Counted from the stretch's first letter, positions 32,261 to 42,100 are shown. The stretch: 64,000 bases of DNA from Lepidonotus clava (GCA_936440205.1 OW387133.1:6042001-6106000); one strand, 5' to 3'. Made by a program: numbers and translations. The notes: a model not told the origin generated them from the sequence alone.

Positions 32261-35200
32261 ATGAATCAGAATATAAATTGTCCGATGTGTAACGTGCCAC
32301 GTCGTCCTCGCAATTTTTCTTTACATTCTGGAAAGGTGATCTGTTCTTCACCTACATGCGTAAGAGAACAGTATGATATAGAAACAACAGTAATGCCATC
32401 AACTATAGGTAGTTATTGGTGGTATCACGACACTTATGTTAAAAACTTTAAGTCAATAGCAAACGGTTTAGTTCTCCTAGGAAGTGTTCAATCAATTTTC
32501 AATGTCAGACTCTCAACTCTGAACATGAAAGAAGCAGTTGAAGAGATAATAGAGGCTATTAACAAAATACATCAGAACCAAGTTTTCGAATATAGACTAG
32601 CTATATCTTTAGGTGCATTACTTGAAAGACTTAATGGAGGAACAACAGAAACTGCTGAAGAAAAGATTTATACAGAAGATCGAGAAGTTATGTATTACCA
32701 TCCTTCAGTGAATAACTCCTCTTTATTTTGGTTAGAGCACGAACAGCAAAGCAATTACAGACATATTAAAAATGATTCTGACTTGCAAGATGTAATAAGT
32801 TTTTTACGCGATAAAGAATGGAGTGTCAATAGAGCTGACACAAGTTGGAGACTAGTGGGTAATGTAAACGCAAACATTTACATAGTAAGGGTTCAAGGTA
32901 GAGAGGATGGTCTAATAGGAAGATTGGATACAATTCCGAATTTCCTACGTAGACGGGGTTTACAACATTTTCATCGTAATCCAAAGAGCAAACGGGTGTA
33001 CAAAGACTACCTGTGTTTTTTTAGGTGTCTGTCATATTTTCTTTTCAAAAACACATCCCACTGTGAAAGACTACTTCAAGAATGTTTTCCTGATGAAACT
33101 AAAGTATCATTCAGAGGCATTTCAATTAAGGCATTGACCCAGATAGAAACCAAATACAACATTATGATAAGAGTCTTTTCACTCATTCCTAAGAAGAGTA
33201 CTACTTCCAAGAAAAAGAAATTTAAAAGGGGGACACCTTGTACATTAAAATGTATAAAGGGAAATTTAATGAGTGTTGAGGATGAGTCTAAAGTTATGAC
33301 ACTAAATCTATACGACCATCACTTCAGTCTAGTAAACGATCTAAATAAATATTCACAGTTCCACATGTGTCGTAACTGTAGAAGACTCTTTGAAACAGAG
33401 TATAATCTTAAGCGACACACTAACATTAAAAGCGACTGTACGCAAGTTAAATTCATCTACAAAGGTGGTATTTACAAAAACAAACCATCTGTATTTGATA
33501 GACTGGAGGAGCTAGGTATAAAAGTACCATCTGAACTTCGAATATATCCATACAAAATTGTGTATGATTTCGAAAGTTATTTTTCTCACAAAACAAAAGG
33601 TGATGTTCAGACAACTAATACAGTAGTCGAATCACATCATGTACCGCTTTCATCTAGTGTAGCAAGTGACTTTCCAGAGTGGGAAAAACCAGTTTGTTTC
33701 ATAAGAAAAAGTGATGGAGAAAATGATGAAATAGTTCACGACACTCTGGATTACATACAAAAGTTAGCTGAAAAAATAGGAGCTGTTGTAGAAACACGTT
33801 TCTCTGACATAATAAAAAAGCTTGAAAAGTATAAGAAAAACGAGATTGCCGAAGGAAAAAAAGTGCCTAAATCACTAATGAAGAGTATAGGAAAAAAGAG
33901 TAGCAATAAAACTTCGCACAGAATAGATAAAATCAAAATTCGTCTTATGAACTATATTTACAGAGTACCTGTCATAGGTTTCAATTCGGGTCGCTACGAC
34001 TTAAATCTAATAAAGCGAGATTTCCATTCCTTCTATGCAAAGAAGCAAACAGCTGAGATGAAAACCATAAAAAGGAGTAATCAATACATAGCTGTCTACA
34101 CAGAGAACTGTGTTTATTTAGACATGTTAAATTATCTAGCTCCCGGATACTCGTATGCTAGCTATTTAAAAGCTTTCCTACAAGATGAAAGTAAAGGGTT
34201 CTTTCCATATGAGTGGATGACATCAACTAGAAAACTAGGGAACTTAAAACTTCCACCTCGCTCAGCTTTCTATAGTTCACTTACGGGTACTTCTATATCA
34301 GCGGAAGACTATGCCAAGTGTAAGAAAGTGTGGAAAGATAATGGAATGACAACTTTCAGAGATTATCTAATATATTACAATAACAAAGATGTAGAACCTT
34401 TTGTCAAAGCTATAAACCAACACATGAAATTTTTCAGTGAAAGAGGAATAGATATGTTCAAAGATGGTCTGACTCTTCCAGGCCTTACACTAAAATTTCT
34501 ATTTGATAACACATCATCAAACAGCCTTCCTTACATTATATTCTCAGAGGCAGACAAAGATGTACACAAATTAATTAGAAGCAATTTGGTAGGTGGTCCA
34601 TCGATTATATTTCATAGACATCAAAAAGCAGGAGTGACACGAATACGGGGCAGATCATTCGGACCATTAAGTAAAGTGTGCCGTCATATCATAGGAGTAG
34701 ATGCAAACAGTCTTTACCTTAAATGTATGGGTGAAGAACACTGTACGGGGTACTTTGTAGTCCGCAGAAGTAGTAACAATTACAAACCTGAACAATCTCA
34801 AAAAGTCAGTCGCGCTGCAACAGAATGGTTGCGGTTTCGAGAGATTACAGACAAAGTTAAAATACTACATGCTTATAACCATGGGGAAGTTAGTGTGGGT
34901 ACAAAAAGAGTTCGAGTGGACGGCCTGGTTCCAGATACAAAAACCGTGTATCAATTTCATGGTTGCTACTGGCATGGGCACGCGTGTCACATGAATAAAA
35001 ACACTCTCTCTACTGATAAAGGTCGTAAACTAATGTCAGAAAGATGTCGACAAACTCTTAAAACAACACTGTATCTAGAACTAATAGGTTATACTGTCAT
35101 TGAGAAATACGAATGTGACTGGAACAAAGACAAGAATAACAACAACAGTGTTATAGCATGTAAATCACTGTGGAGCATACCGATTCCAAACACACACAAT

Positions 35201-36451
35201 ATCCTTTCTGAAATAGATATAATAAACGGTGTAAAAAATGGGACTATTTTTGGACTAGTATCGGTGGACATACACACACCTGAGCACCTTAAATTCAAAT
35301 TTGAAGAAATGACGCCCATTTTCAAAAATACAATGGTGTCAAGAGATGATGTAGGAGAACACATGAAACAACATCTATTAAAGAACGATAGAGTCAAAAG
35401 GCCACAACGTCAATTAATCGGAAGTTATTTTGCAAAAAATATTTTATTAGGTTCACCACTACTTAAATGGTATTTAGAAAAAGGCTTAATCGTAACAAAA
35501 GTTCACTTACTAGTTGAATACATACCACAGAAATCGTTTCTCTCATTTGTTGATCAAGTAACAGAGGCACGAAGAAAGGGCGACAAAAACCCTGACTGTA
35601 AAATTCTCTCTGACCTCTACAAACTCCTAGGAAACAGTTCATATGGAAAAACGATTTGTAACAAACAAAACTTCACAAACACTCGATATATGACACCAGA
35701 AAAAGCCGCTAGAATAGCTCTTCACTGGACAGTACAAGATGTCCAAGACTTGTGTGAAGATACATGTGAAGTCTCATCACTCCCTACGTCAATAACATAC
35801 GACCTTCCAGTTCAAATAGGTTTCATGGTATATCAATACGCAAAACTGAAAATGTTACAATTTTACTACGACTTCTTATCAAAGTACATCGAAGAATCTG
35901 ACTTTGAACTCTGTGAAATGGATACAGATAGTCTGTATTTCGCCCTCAGCGCACAGACTTTAGATGAATTAATAATTCCAGAAAAAAGAGAAGCCTATTA
36001 TAGAGAACGCCACTTATGGTTACCATCAGAATCTTGTGATAATGAACATCACAGGGAACAATATATAATAGCAAAAACAAATAATTTACCATGGTTTCCA
36101 CAACCATGTTGTAAAGAAAGAGAAAAATATGATAAACGGACCCCAGGACTATTCAAAATTGAATGGGAAGGAGATGAAATGACTTCACTAAATTCAAAAT
36201 GTTATATCGGTCATGGAAAAGAAAAGAAAACTAGCTGTAAAGGTGTCATACAGAAACAAAACATACTTGACATGGAATCTTTTAACACCGTACTCGAAAC
36301 ACAAATCACGATGGACGCCGTTAACACTGGTTTCAAAGTTGTAGATCATCATATAATAACATACAAACAGAAAAAGACAGGCTTAAGTTATCAATATATA
36401 AAAAGAAAAACTTGTGAAGACGGAGTGAGCACGATACCCTTAGATATCTAG
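32261..36451 (+). CDS. POLB: Polinton protein-primed family B DNA polymerase
   Basis: 1396 residues from the Met at 32261; an in-frame GTG at 32222 is an unlikely start. In order: a zinc-ribbon-like N-terminus (CPMCNVPRRPRNF, CSSPTC); an OTU-like region (YLCFFRCLSYFLF with a later HHFSLV); a C2H2 finger (MCRNCRRLFETEYNLKRH, C); 3'-5' exonuclease motifs at ~434 (YDFESYF) and ~572 (GFNSGRYDLNLI); polymerase motif A at ~813 (DANSLYL); a Vsr-like insert at ~885-960 (VYQFHGCYWHGHAC, then TVIEKYECDW); motif B at ~1121 (KLLGNSSYGKT) and motif C at ~1220 (EMDTDSLYF). Replicates the element from its ends using a protein primer. Size and motif order are typical of Polintons. Confidence 0.97.
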   Translation: MNQNINCPMCNVPRRPRNFSLHSGKVICSSPTCVREQYDIETTVMPSTIGSYWWYHDTYVKNFKSIANGLVLLGSVQSIFNVRLSTLNMKEAVEEIIEAINKIHQNQVFEYRLAISLGALLERLNGGTTETAEEKIYTEDREVMYYHPSVNNSSLFWLEHEQQSNYRHIKNDSDLQDVISFLRDKEWSVNRADTSWRLVGNVNANIYIVRVQGREDGLIGRLDTIPNFLRRRGLQHFHRNPKSKRVYKDYLCFFRCLSYFLFKNTSHCERLLQECFPDETKVSFRGISIKALTQIETKYNIMIRVFSLIPKKSTTSKKKKFKRGTPCTLKCIKGNLMSVEDESKVMTLNLYDHHFSLVNDLNKYSQFHMCRNCRRLFETEYNLKRHTNIKSDCTQVKFIYKGGIYKNKPSVFDRLEELGIKVPSELRIYPYKIVYDFESYFSHKTKGDVQTTNTVVESHHVPLSSSVASDFPEWEKPVCFIRKSDGENDEIVHDTLDYIQKLAEKIGAVVETRFSDIIKKLEKYKKNEIAEGKKVPKSLMKSIGKKSSNKTSHRIDKIKIRLMNYIYRVPVIGFNSGRYDLNLIKRDFHSFYAKKQTAEMKTIKRSNQYIAVYTENCVYLDMLNYLAPGYSYASYLKAFLQDESKGFFPYEWMTSTRKLGNLKLPPRSAFYSSLTGTSISAEDYAKCKKVWKDNGMTTFRDYLIYYNNKDVEPFVKAINQHMKFFSERGIDMFKDGLTLPGLTLKFLFDNTSSNSLPYIIFSEADKDVHKLIRSNLVGGPSIIFHRHQKAGVTRIRGRSFGPLSKVCRHIIGVDANSLYLKCMGEEHCTGYFVVRRSSNNYKPEQSQKVSRAATEWLRFREITDKVKILHAYNHGEVSVGTKRVRVDGLVPDTKTVYQFHGCYWHGHACHMNKNTLSTDKGRKLMSERCRQTLKTTLYLELIGYTVIEKYECDWNKDKNNNNSVIACKSLWSIPIPNTHNILSEIDIINGVKNGTIFGLVSVDIHTPEHLKFKFEEMTPIFKNTMVSRDDVGEHMKQHLLKNDRVKRPQRQLIGSYFAKNILLGSPLLKWYLEKGLIVTKVHLLVEYIPQKSFLSFVDQVTEARRKGDKNPDCKILSDLYKLLGNSSYGKTICNKQNFTNTRYMTPEKAARIALHWTVQDVQDLCEDTCEVSSLPTSITYDLPVQIGFMVYQYAKLKMLQFYYDFLSKYIEESDFELCEMDTDSLYFALSAQTLDELIIPEKREAYYRERHLWLPSESCDNEHHREQYIIAKTNNLPWFPQPCCKEREKYDKRTPGLFKIEWEGDEMTSLNSKCYIGHGKEKKTSCKGVIQKQNILDMESFNTVLETQITMDAVNTGFKVVDHHIITYKQKKTGLSYQYIKRKTCEDGVSTIPLDI

Positions 36452-37063
36452 GAATTCGGCAATCATGTTGTAAATATTCTTTAATTCTGAAAAAATAACA
36501 GACTTATAACTACAAAATATATCATTTATGAAGGAAATACTCCAACAAAAAAATATAAAAAATATAAAAAGAAAAAGAAAATTAAGCTTGTACATATCAT
36601 TTATCAAAAGTTGAAATTAAAAAAAATATTCAAAAGTTGAAATTAAAAAAAGAAATAATTGTTTAAAAAGAAAAAAAACTTTAAAATTATAATAAAAGTA
36701 AAAATAAATTATACAAAATCTCACATAGAGACAGAAAAAAATGCTTGAAATATAAATATTTGTCTAAGAAAATGAAAAAAAACTTTAAAAATTAGAAAAA
36801 TATTAAAAAAAATAAAAAATTATACAATATCTCAGAGAAAACAAAAAAATGCATGGCTTTATGCATGGCTTTATCTAGGGTAGAACTCCCAGCAGCGAAA
36901 ATCTCAGCGAATCACAGAGAAATTTAAGGTGTCTACCCACTACCAGTTATTTTCTTAGTACATACTAAATAGTAAATACTACAAAAATAACTGGCTACCC
37001 ATATTTTATTCATCTAGTTGCTTAGTGTAGCCATAGTTTCCAGTATTATATTACAGCTTCAAT
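36452..37063. other. A-rich spacer between polymerase and last gene
   Basis: Extremely A-rich on the plus strand, with local duplications: CAAAAGTTGAAATTAAAAAA occurs twice near 36605-36655 and GCATGGCTTTAT twice near 36852. Presumably polymerase 3' end plus promoter of the next gene. Confidence 0.6.
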
Positions 37064-38002
37064 ATGAGCGACAGCAGCTATTCGGATTTTCTAATCGATT
37101 TGGCAAGCAATGATTCATCAACAAATGATAACGAGACCACACTTAGTTGGGGTCTCGATTTATCATTTCTCAATATTGCTGAGTCACGACCTGAATCTCC
37201 GGATAGTCCTCTCGACTCTAACTATCCATCAGCAGACATTAATTTTCAACTTATACCCAAAAATGATAAAGTGGCTGTACTTTGCGGATGTAGTGGATAT
37301 TTCTTTTGGGAGATTATCCCCGCACAGTACAGCGACTTTTATCTGAAACCACACCATGTTAGTACTGTAGACCACACCACTGGTACGACGCGATCCTGTT
37401 CCACTTTTACAGAAGCTATGTGGGACGGGTATAGTTTCGCAACGAGCCAGCTTATCAACGGCGATAACCACAAGGACTACTGTTTGGCGGTGTATCAACA
37501 TCATCAAGACTCATGTTTCAGAGTTACTACCAGATACACCGTCAACAGTGTAAAGTCACTTATGGTTTTCATTGAGCAACATAAAGTGACAGCCGTTTCA
37601 CAGGCCTTTTGTAAATGTCGAATCCGTGATTCCGATGTCACTTTTGTTGGTCCTTTGTTCTGTTTTACATGTATACAACTACACTGTGAGCTGAAATCAA
37701 TTTACATTCAGGCCATCGAAAATTTCTTTTCATACCAGGTGCAAATGAATCCTGTTTTCGGTCACAATGTGTTGGCGACTGAAGTAGACTGTAACTTTTT
37801 CAAAGCACAGTCTCTCTTTCACCATACCATTGCTAAATCCGTCAGAAATCCTCATCACACATATGTATACACTCACACATGGAACAAAGAGAAACTGAAA
37901 CAGCCGAAGATAAGGACACTTGCCCGAAACTGTTCTCATTGTTTAATTTGTTTATTACCAGGCAACGGAAACAATGTTTTCTTATGCCAACAGTGTAAAT
38001 GA
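37064..38002 (+). CDS. Polinton acidic/Cys-rich protein, unknown function
   Basis: 312 residues. The first ~65 are acidic and Ser-rich (SDSSYSDFLIDLASND, ESPDSPLDS), like a transactivation segment. The middle contains Cys/His pairs (VLCGCSG, FCKCRIRDSD, FCFTCIQLHC). The C-terminus carries CSHCLICLLPG and a final CQQC, a zinc-ribbon-like arrangement. I do not recognise a family. Composition suggests a regulatory, nucleic-acid- or protein-binding factor. Poly(A) signals follow at 38046 and 38108. Confidence 0.8.
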   Translation: MSDSSYSDFLIDLASNDSSTNDNETTLSWGLDLSFLNIAESRPESPDSPLDSNYPSADINFQLIPKNDKVAVLCGCSGYFFWEIIPAQYSDFYLKPHHVSTVDHTTGTTRSCSTFTEAMWDGYSFATSQLINGDNHKDYCLAVYQHHQDSCFRVTTRYTVNSVKSLMVFIEQHKVTAVSQAFCKCRIRDSDVTFVGPLFCFTCIQLHCELKSIYIQAIENFFSYQVQMNPVFGHNVLATEVDCNFFKAQSLFHHTIAKSVRNPHHTYVYTHTWNKEKLKQPKIRTLARNCSHCLICLLPGNGNNVFLCQQCK

Positions 38003-38045
38003 TTTTGTATTATATATTTTTCACTTTGTGAACAGTTTCAATGTA

Positions 38046-38113
38046 AATAAAAGATTACACCATGTATCTGTGACACTGTAAATATGTTTCTATATATGTT
38101 TCTAATGAATAAA
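38046..38113 (+). terminator. poly(A) signals AATAAA (38046-38051, 38108-38113)
   Basis: Two canonical signals 44 and 106 bases after the stop of the 312-residue gene; they mark the end of the rightward transcription unit before the long hairpins. Confidence 0.6.
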
Positions 38114-38314
38114 ACTTATAAACGAATTTTATATGTTGTGTTTTCTATACGCATATTATTTAATCAATATAAACAGGAAAACTCTATATTCAGTTTCTAT
38201 ACGAATATTATTTAATGAATATGAAGACGAAACTTTATCAAAATCATATTAAATGAATACATACACATAAAGTAGATATAATCGAATCGAATAGTAATAG
38301 TATAAGTGATAAAA

Positions 38315-38452
38315 TTGCAAAGGGGGCGGTGCGCGCAGCCCATGGGAGGGTTTGTTTTAGAAATGAGGTGGAGACCTCCGGCTGTGCCTCCGGTCTCCAC
38401 CTCATTCCTAAAACAGCCCTCCCATGGAATGCCCGCACCGCCCCCTTTGCAA
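38315..38452. repeat. Polinton long hairpin D (~60-bp stem)
   Basis: From TTGCAAAGGGGGCGGTGCG to its complement near 38452, with few mismatches and a ~15-base loop at TCCGGCTGTGCCTCC. Shares its upper stem (GAGACC/GGTCTCCAC) and loop words with hairpin E. Confidence 0.9.
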
Positions 38453-38498
38453 TAAAAATATCAGAACATATGTAATATTTTAGCCGTAACCAGAATAT

Positions 38499-38627
38499 AG
38501 GGTCCCTGAGAAAGCATGCCAGGGGAAGAGCGCGTTGAGGAACGACGTGCAGACCTCCGGCCTTACGGCCTCCGGTCTCCACGTCGTTCCACGCGCTCTT
38601 CCCCTGACATGTTTTCTCAGTGACCCT
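38499..38627. repeat. Polinton long hairpin E (~58-bp stem)
   Basis: From AGGGTCCCTGAGAAAGCATG to its complement near 38627, with the apex CCTCCGGCCTTACGGCC. GC-rich in an AT-rich neighbourhood. The stem arms differ from hairpin D except near the apex. Confidence 0.9.
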
Positions 38628-38683
38628 GTTTTCTAATATTTCTAACCTCTGACCTCTGACCTAATTACAAAAATAGCTTTTAT

Positions 38684-38820
38684 AAGTAGGTCGTAATGAC
38701 CTAATTATTCAAAGTCTCTATTAAGCTATGAACCTATTTTAGACCTAAACTCGGTCGTAGTGACCTACTGACCTACTTAGTAGCATTGACTATGCGCGCC
38801 AGCGACTCCATCATACTACT
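38684..38820 (-). repeat. Polinton terminal inverted repeat, right
   Basis: 137 bp, inverted relative to 21066-21202 with about 14 differences, most of them clustered in one short interval. Confidence 0.95.
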
Positions 38821-38826
38821 CATAAC
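38821..38826. repeat. Polinton target-site duplication, right (CATAAC)
   Basis: Identical to 21060-21065. Confidence 0.95.
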
Positions 38827-38977
38827 CAGAATGCTATAATAATGTAGCAGTGCAACTTCACACCAGTACATTGCAGCAATGTTTTTGGGAGCCATCAGAA
38901 TAACGTAACAAGAATCGAACCAAAACCAAAATAGAACATTTCTGCAACATTATAATAATGTCACACACTTGGCTGGG
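38827..38977. mobile_element. MITE family B, right part, interrupted by the Polinton
   Basis: Continues the element begun at 20851 and ends CTTGGCTGGG, the inverted copy of its left end CCCAGCCAAG. Collinear with the right part of 57476-57826. Confidence 0.9.
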
Positions 38978-39660
38978 AAAGCTCTTCATCTACTGTGGGA
39001 CCACACCAGGGTTCCCTCTAGCATATCATCTCTCGTTTTTAAATGTCTGTTTTCTTGAAAGTCACTTCTAATAAAACACACAGGAAATATTATTTATAGC
39101 CTAAGGGGGCCAGAAACCACGTTTCAGGTCAATTTTGTTGCTGGTCATGGGGGGCTGTGAAATAACTTATTTTTTGTATGTTTGTTCTAAGGGGTCAGCT
39201 GCATGAGGTAACAGTTGCACAATTTACACTCTCCTAGAACAAGAGCCTGTTTCATAGGTACGGAGGTTTTATGTTCCCTTTCGGAAACTGTGCAAGGGTT
39301 TGAAACTCCCGTTTCATAACAAAACTCGCGTAAAAAGACCGAAAACTTGCATAAATGGACCCAAAACTCCCCGAAATCCATGCAAACTCACATAAGCATA
39401 AAAAACACTCATGTAGCTACGGTACCCAAAAAGGTCATCGGAACTTTATGAAACGCAAAACTCACGTAGCAGTATGGAGGTTTGTTATGAAATGGGCCAC
39501 TGGGGCCAAAACAGGATTTTGGAAAAGAGGGGGAGGGGCGCAATTGGCTAAGTTCTAAAACGGCATGTATTTGCGCTCATGCATATACAAAGCTTTTCTT
39601 CTTTAGGTCAAGTATAAGTACCCAACAATAGTGGAAGGGGTGGTTGCAGGACCCCCTGAG
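38978..39660. other. stretch with nothing recognised
   Basis: Short palindromic words around CTACGTGAG-like and AAACTCRCATAA phrases at 39290-39480 hint at another decayed foldback element; no gene. Confidence 0.35.
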
Positions 39661-39910
39661 CCCCCCCCCCCCCCCCCCCAGGATCGACCCTTGTAGCAGA
39701 TCCTCATATTAGCTGGGGGGGAGGGGGGGTCAGCGGGGCATTTGCCCCCCACCCCCGACCCACACCCTGGGGAGAAAATTTTGTCATCTTAAAATTGGAA
39801 GATCTGTGTAGATCTGGTGTTTTTATTTTTCATTTTTATAAGGGGGATCAGGGTTTGCACCCCCACCCCACCCCTCCATAGAGCACTTGCTCTGGATCCG
39901 CCCCTCGTTA
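39661..39910. repeat. poly-C tract and GGATCCGCC-type repeat
   Basis: A run of ~20 C at 39661-39679 is followed by G-rich and C-rich patches and ends CTCTGGATCCGCCCCTC. The ending matches the family at 54719-54905, 49420-49600 and 41950-42090. Confidence 0.5.
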
Positions 39911-39976
39911 CCCCATTAGTTGAAACAGGTATGCCTGGGGAGAGGAAGCCTGCTTCAGCTTATGAGCATTATTGGG

Positions 39977-40197
39977 TAAAGCCCCATACCCACTAGGCAA
40001 TTTTACCGGCTACTGGCGCCATGCGACTGCGAGAATTTGCTGATTCTTATGATTGCCTGTTAGTACGGTATATTGAAATATGCCTGTTTGATCTGAATCG
40101 ACGATAAAGTCGGCTGATTTTAACCTCAAAATCATCCGATTTTATCGCCGATTAGTCGGCTGACTGTGTAAAAATTGCCTAGTGGGTATGGGGCTTA
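39977..40197. mobile_element. MITE, family C
   Basis: Ends TAAAGCCCCATACCCACTAG and CTAGTGGGTATGGGGCTTA are inverted copies 221 bp apart; the interior holds GATTTTATCG/CGATAAAGTC and AATCGGCTGATTTTA-type words in both orientations. Confidence 0.85.
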
Positions 40198-40361
40198 AGA
40201 AAGTAGGGTGAGGGACGAGCTCGGGTGGGAGATAGATGTAAACAGTGGGCCAACATGTGTTGTGGTGGACCCCGGCCTTTGGGGATGGGGTGGGCAGAGG
40301 GAGTGACAGAAATACATGGCTGTTTTTTAGGTCTGTCTACCACCAGGCATCGAGTAGGGGG

Positions 40362-40580
40362 GTGGACCACTAAAATCGACACGGCGACAGGAGCATTTCT
40401 TAATTTCGAGATGCGACAGGGAGACTGAACTACACCAGGGGCAGATCGAGGAATTTGAAAATGGGAGGGAAGGCGTGCTATAGCAGAATGTTTCCCTGCC
40501 CTCTCCTGGCACAAGAATTTTACATTAAAAGATTTAATATTTGGGCAAAAAAATGTGCCCCCCCCCCATAAATCTGCGCC
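40362..40580. repeat. family E fragment followed by a GGATCCGCC-type repeat
   Basis: GACCACTAAAATCGACACGG with AGCATTTCTTAATTTCGAG (to about 40430) is family E. The rest, from CAGGGGCAGATCGAGGAATT to ATCTGCGCCCGG, matches the GGATCCGCC-type family in layout. Confidence 0.5.
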
Positions 40581-40621
40581 CGGAAACAACGGGAAAGGGT
40601 AAAACAACATGGGGATAAATA

Positions 40622-41258
40622 CTCTGTTAAAACAAGTGTTTAGAACCTAAACACTTTCCTAAACACTTTGGCGCATCCAGTTTTGGAACACTTCATTTCC
40701 ATAAACATGTTTAAATTATTGGTGTATAGGGTTAAAAGTTTAGAAATGTGTGATGTTTAGGTGTTTACCTTGAAGTGTTTAGGTCTTCAATATGTTTTTA
40801 GTCTAAATGCTTAGGATTTATTTGATGTTTAGCAAATAGTTTTTAACTTCAAAGTATTTAGACTACATTGCATGTAAGTCAATAAAACCAATTTCTTTGG
40901 CAATTTTCACTGATGTCATTCTGGAATGTTATGTACCTATAATTCAGAGAGGAAAACATGTTTTTTGATCTCAATTGATCAACAAAGAGGTAAAATTCAA
41001 GCCCAGAGTTAAACCTCTTTCAATATTATGCAAGGGAAATGCAGAATCTAATCTAATCCAATGCATGTTTAGAAGTAGAAAGTGTTTAGGTTTTAAACAC
41101 CTGCAATTTCACGTGTTTATATTCTAAATATATTTAATTCATGCATGTTTAGGAATTACAAGTGTTTAGCTTTTAAATACATGAGAATTCCTGTGTTTGG
41201 ATTCTAAACATGTTTAGCCCCTTAACATATTTAAATTCTAAATGTCATTTTTACAGTG
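40622..41258. mobile_element. MITE, family D (TIR CNCTGTTAAAA, TTTAG/CTAAA-rich)
   Basis: Left end CTCTGTTAAAACAAGTGTTT and right end TTTTTACAGTG. The interior is made of GTTTAGAACCTAAACAC, AAACATGTTTA and similar words in both orientations. The left end matches the inverted right end of the element ending at 47019. Confidence 0.7.
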
Positions 41259-41261
41259 TAG

Positions 41262-41330
41262 GTGCGATAGAGACATATGACATTGTAGTTTTCTAAATTC
41301 GACAAGCGACATCGGTACCCCCCGTGCAGA
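41262..41330. repeat. family E fragment
   Basis: ATAGAGACATATGACATTGT, TCTAAATTCGACAAGCGACA and a closing run of C match the end of 60799-61010. Confidence 0.5.
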
Positions 41331-41567
41331 CCCCCTCCAGTGTTTGCTGACTCCTGTTTGGACTGTAGTGGTAAAGTGGAGGAGGGCTGGAGGAGATAGT
41401 GTCTAGGTGTCAATGGCTCCATTCAGTGGGAAGTGAAATCCCATGTATTAGCTTTGGATTCAATGCTGTTAGAAGGACCAATGAGAATGTTATGTTTATT
41501 TAGCCGCGAGGATATTTGTATGAAGTAGACAAGTGCCGGCCAGTTTACATCAGCAAAGTCTTATACT

Positions 41568-41823
41568 GCATCTCCATGAGGTGACTAGTTTGCATCTAGT
41601 TGTTAAAGACTAGGTGAATCATGCTGGCGCTGTTATGGCGGGTGACTAGATGTACTAATCGTTGACGAATTAGATGAAAAAATCAGACATTTCCGATATT
41701 TTGTGGATGACGAGCTGTATTAGTCGGGTGACTAGTTTCTTAGTCATTGGGCTCACCTTTAGTCACCCAACGAACGCTTCGTCGTTGACGACCAAGTGGA
41801 AGTAGTCCCCCCGTTGGGATGCG
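41568..41823. repeat. probable decayed MITE, family J
   Basis: GAGGTGACTAGTTTGC and GGGTGACTAG/CTAGTTTC words resemble 12921-13299; the ends (ATACTGCATCTCC / GGGATGCGGCAT) are less clear. Confidence 0.35.
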
Positions 41824-41949
41824 GCATAAAAAGAAGCATAACATATAGACTCAACACATCTGGAAAGCTAGTATTTCCTCCTACTTTCCTTTCCATTTGA
41901 TAGGTTGCATAGCCCATACTGAAAGGAGGCATCCATTGAGGAATACGAT

Positions 41950-42100
41950 CTAAATTCTCTGGGCGGATCCAGGATTCTGAAAAAGGGGAGGGCGTGGTAT
42001 AGCAAATTTTTCACCTTTTACATTAAAAAAAAATTAAATCTGGTCCAAAATAGGGGGGTACACGCCTACCACCCCCCCCCCCCCAAATCCGCACCTGATT
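41950..42100. repeat. GGATCCGCC-type repeat
   Basis: Starts GGGCGGATCCAGGATTCTGA and ends in a C-run followed by AAATCCGCACCTG, an imperfect inverted pair. Non-coding. Confidence 0.5.

Larger units (their letters stand above)
21066..38820. mobile_element. Polinton/Maverick element, apparently whole
   Basis: 17,755 bp bounded by 137-bp inverted repeats starting AGTAGTAT and by an exact 6-bp duplication. It carries the family's hallmark set: protein-primed DNA polymerase B, retroviral-type integrase, FtsK/HerA-type packaging ATPase, adenain-like protease and double- and single-jelly-roll capsid proteins. Genes are in two divergent blocks, leftward from 30382 and rightward from 30551. I see no clear break in the main reading frames, so it looks whole. 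The two terminal repeats differ at about 14 of 137 positions, which argues against a very fresh insertion if they were identical at insertion, while the intact frames argue against great age. Confidence 0.97.

Noticed and set aside
21066-38820. A giant-virus, adenovirus or virophage insertion instead of a Polinton
   Set aside because: Retroviral-type integrase with chromodomain, 6-bp target duplication, AGT-starting terminal repeats and the 17.8-kb size fit Polintons specifically.
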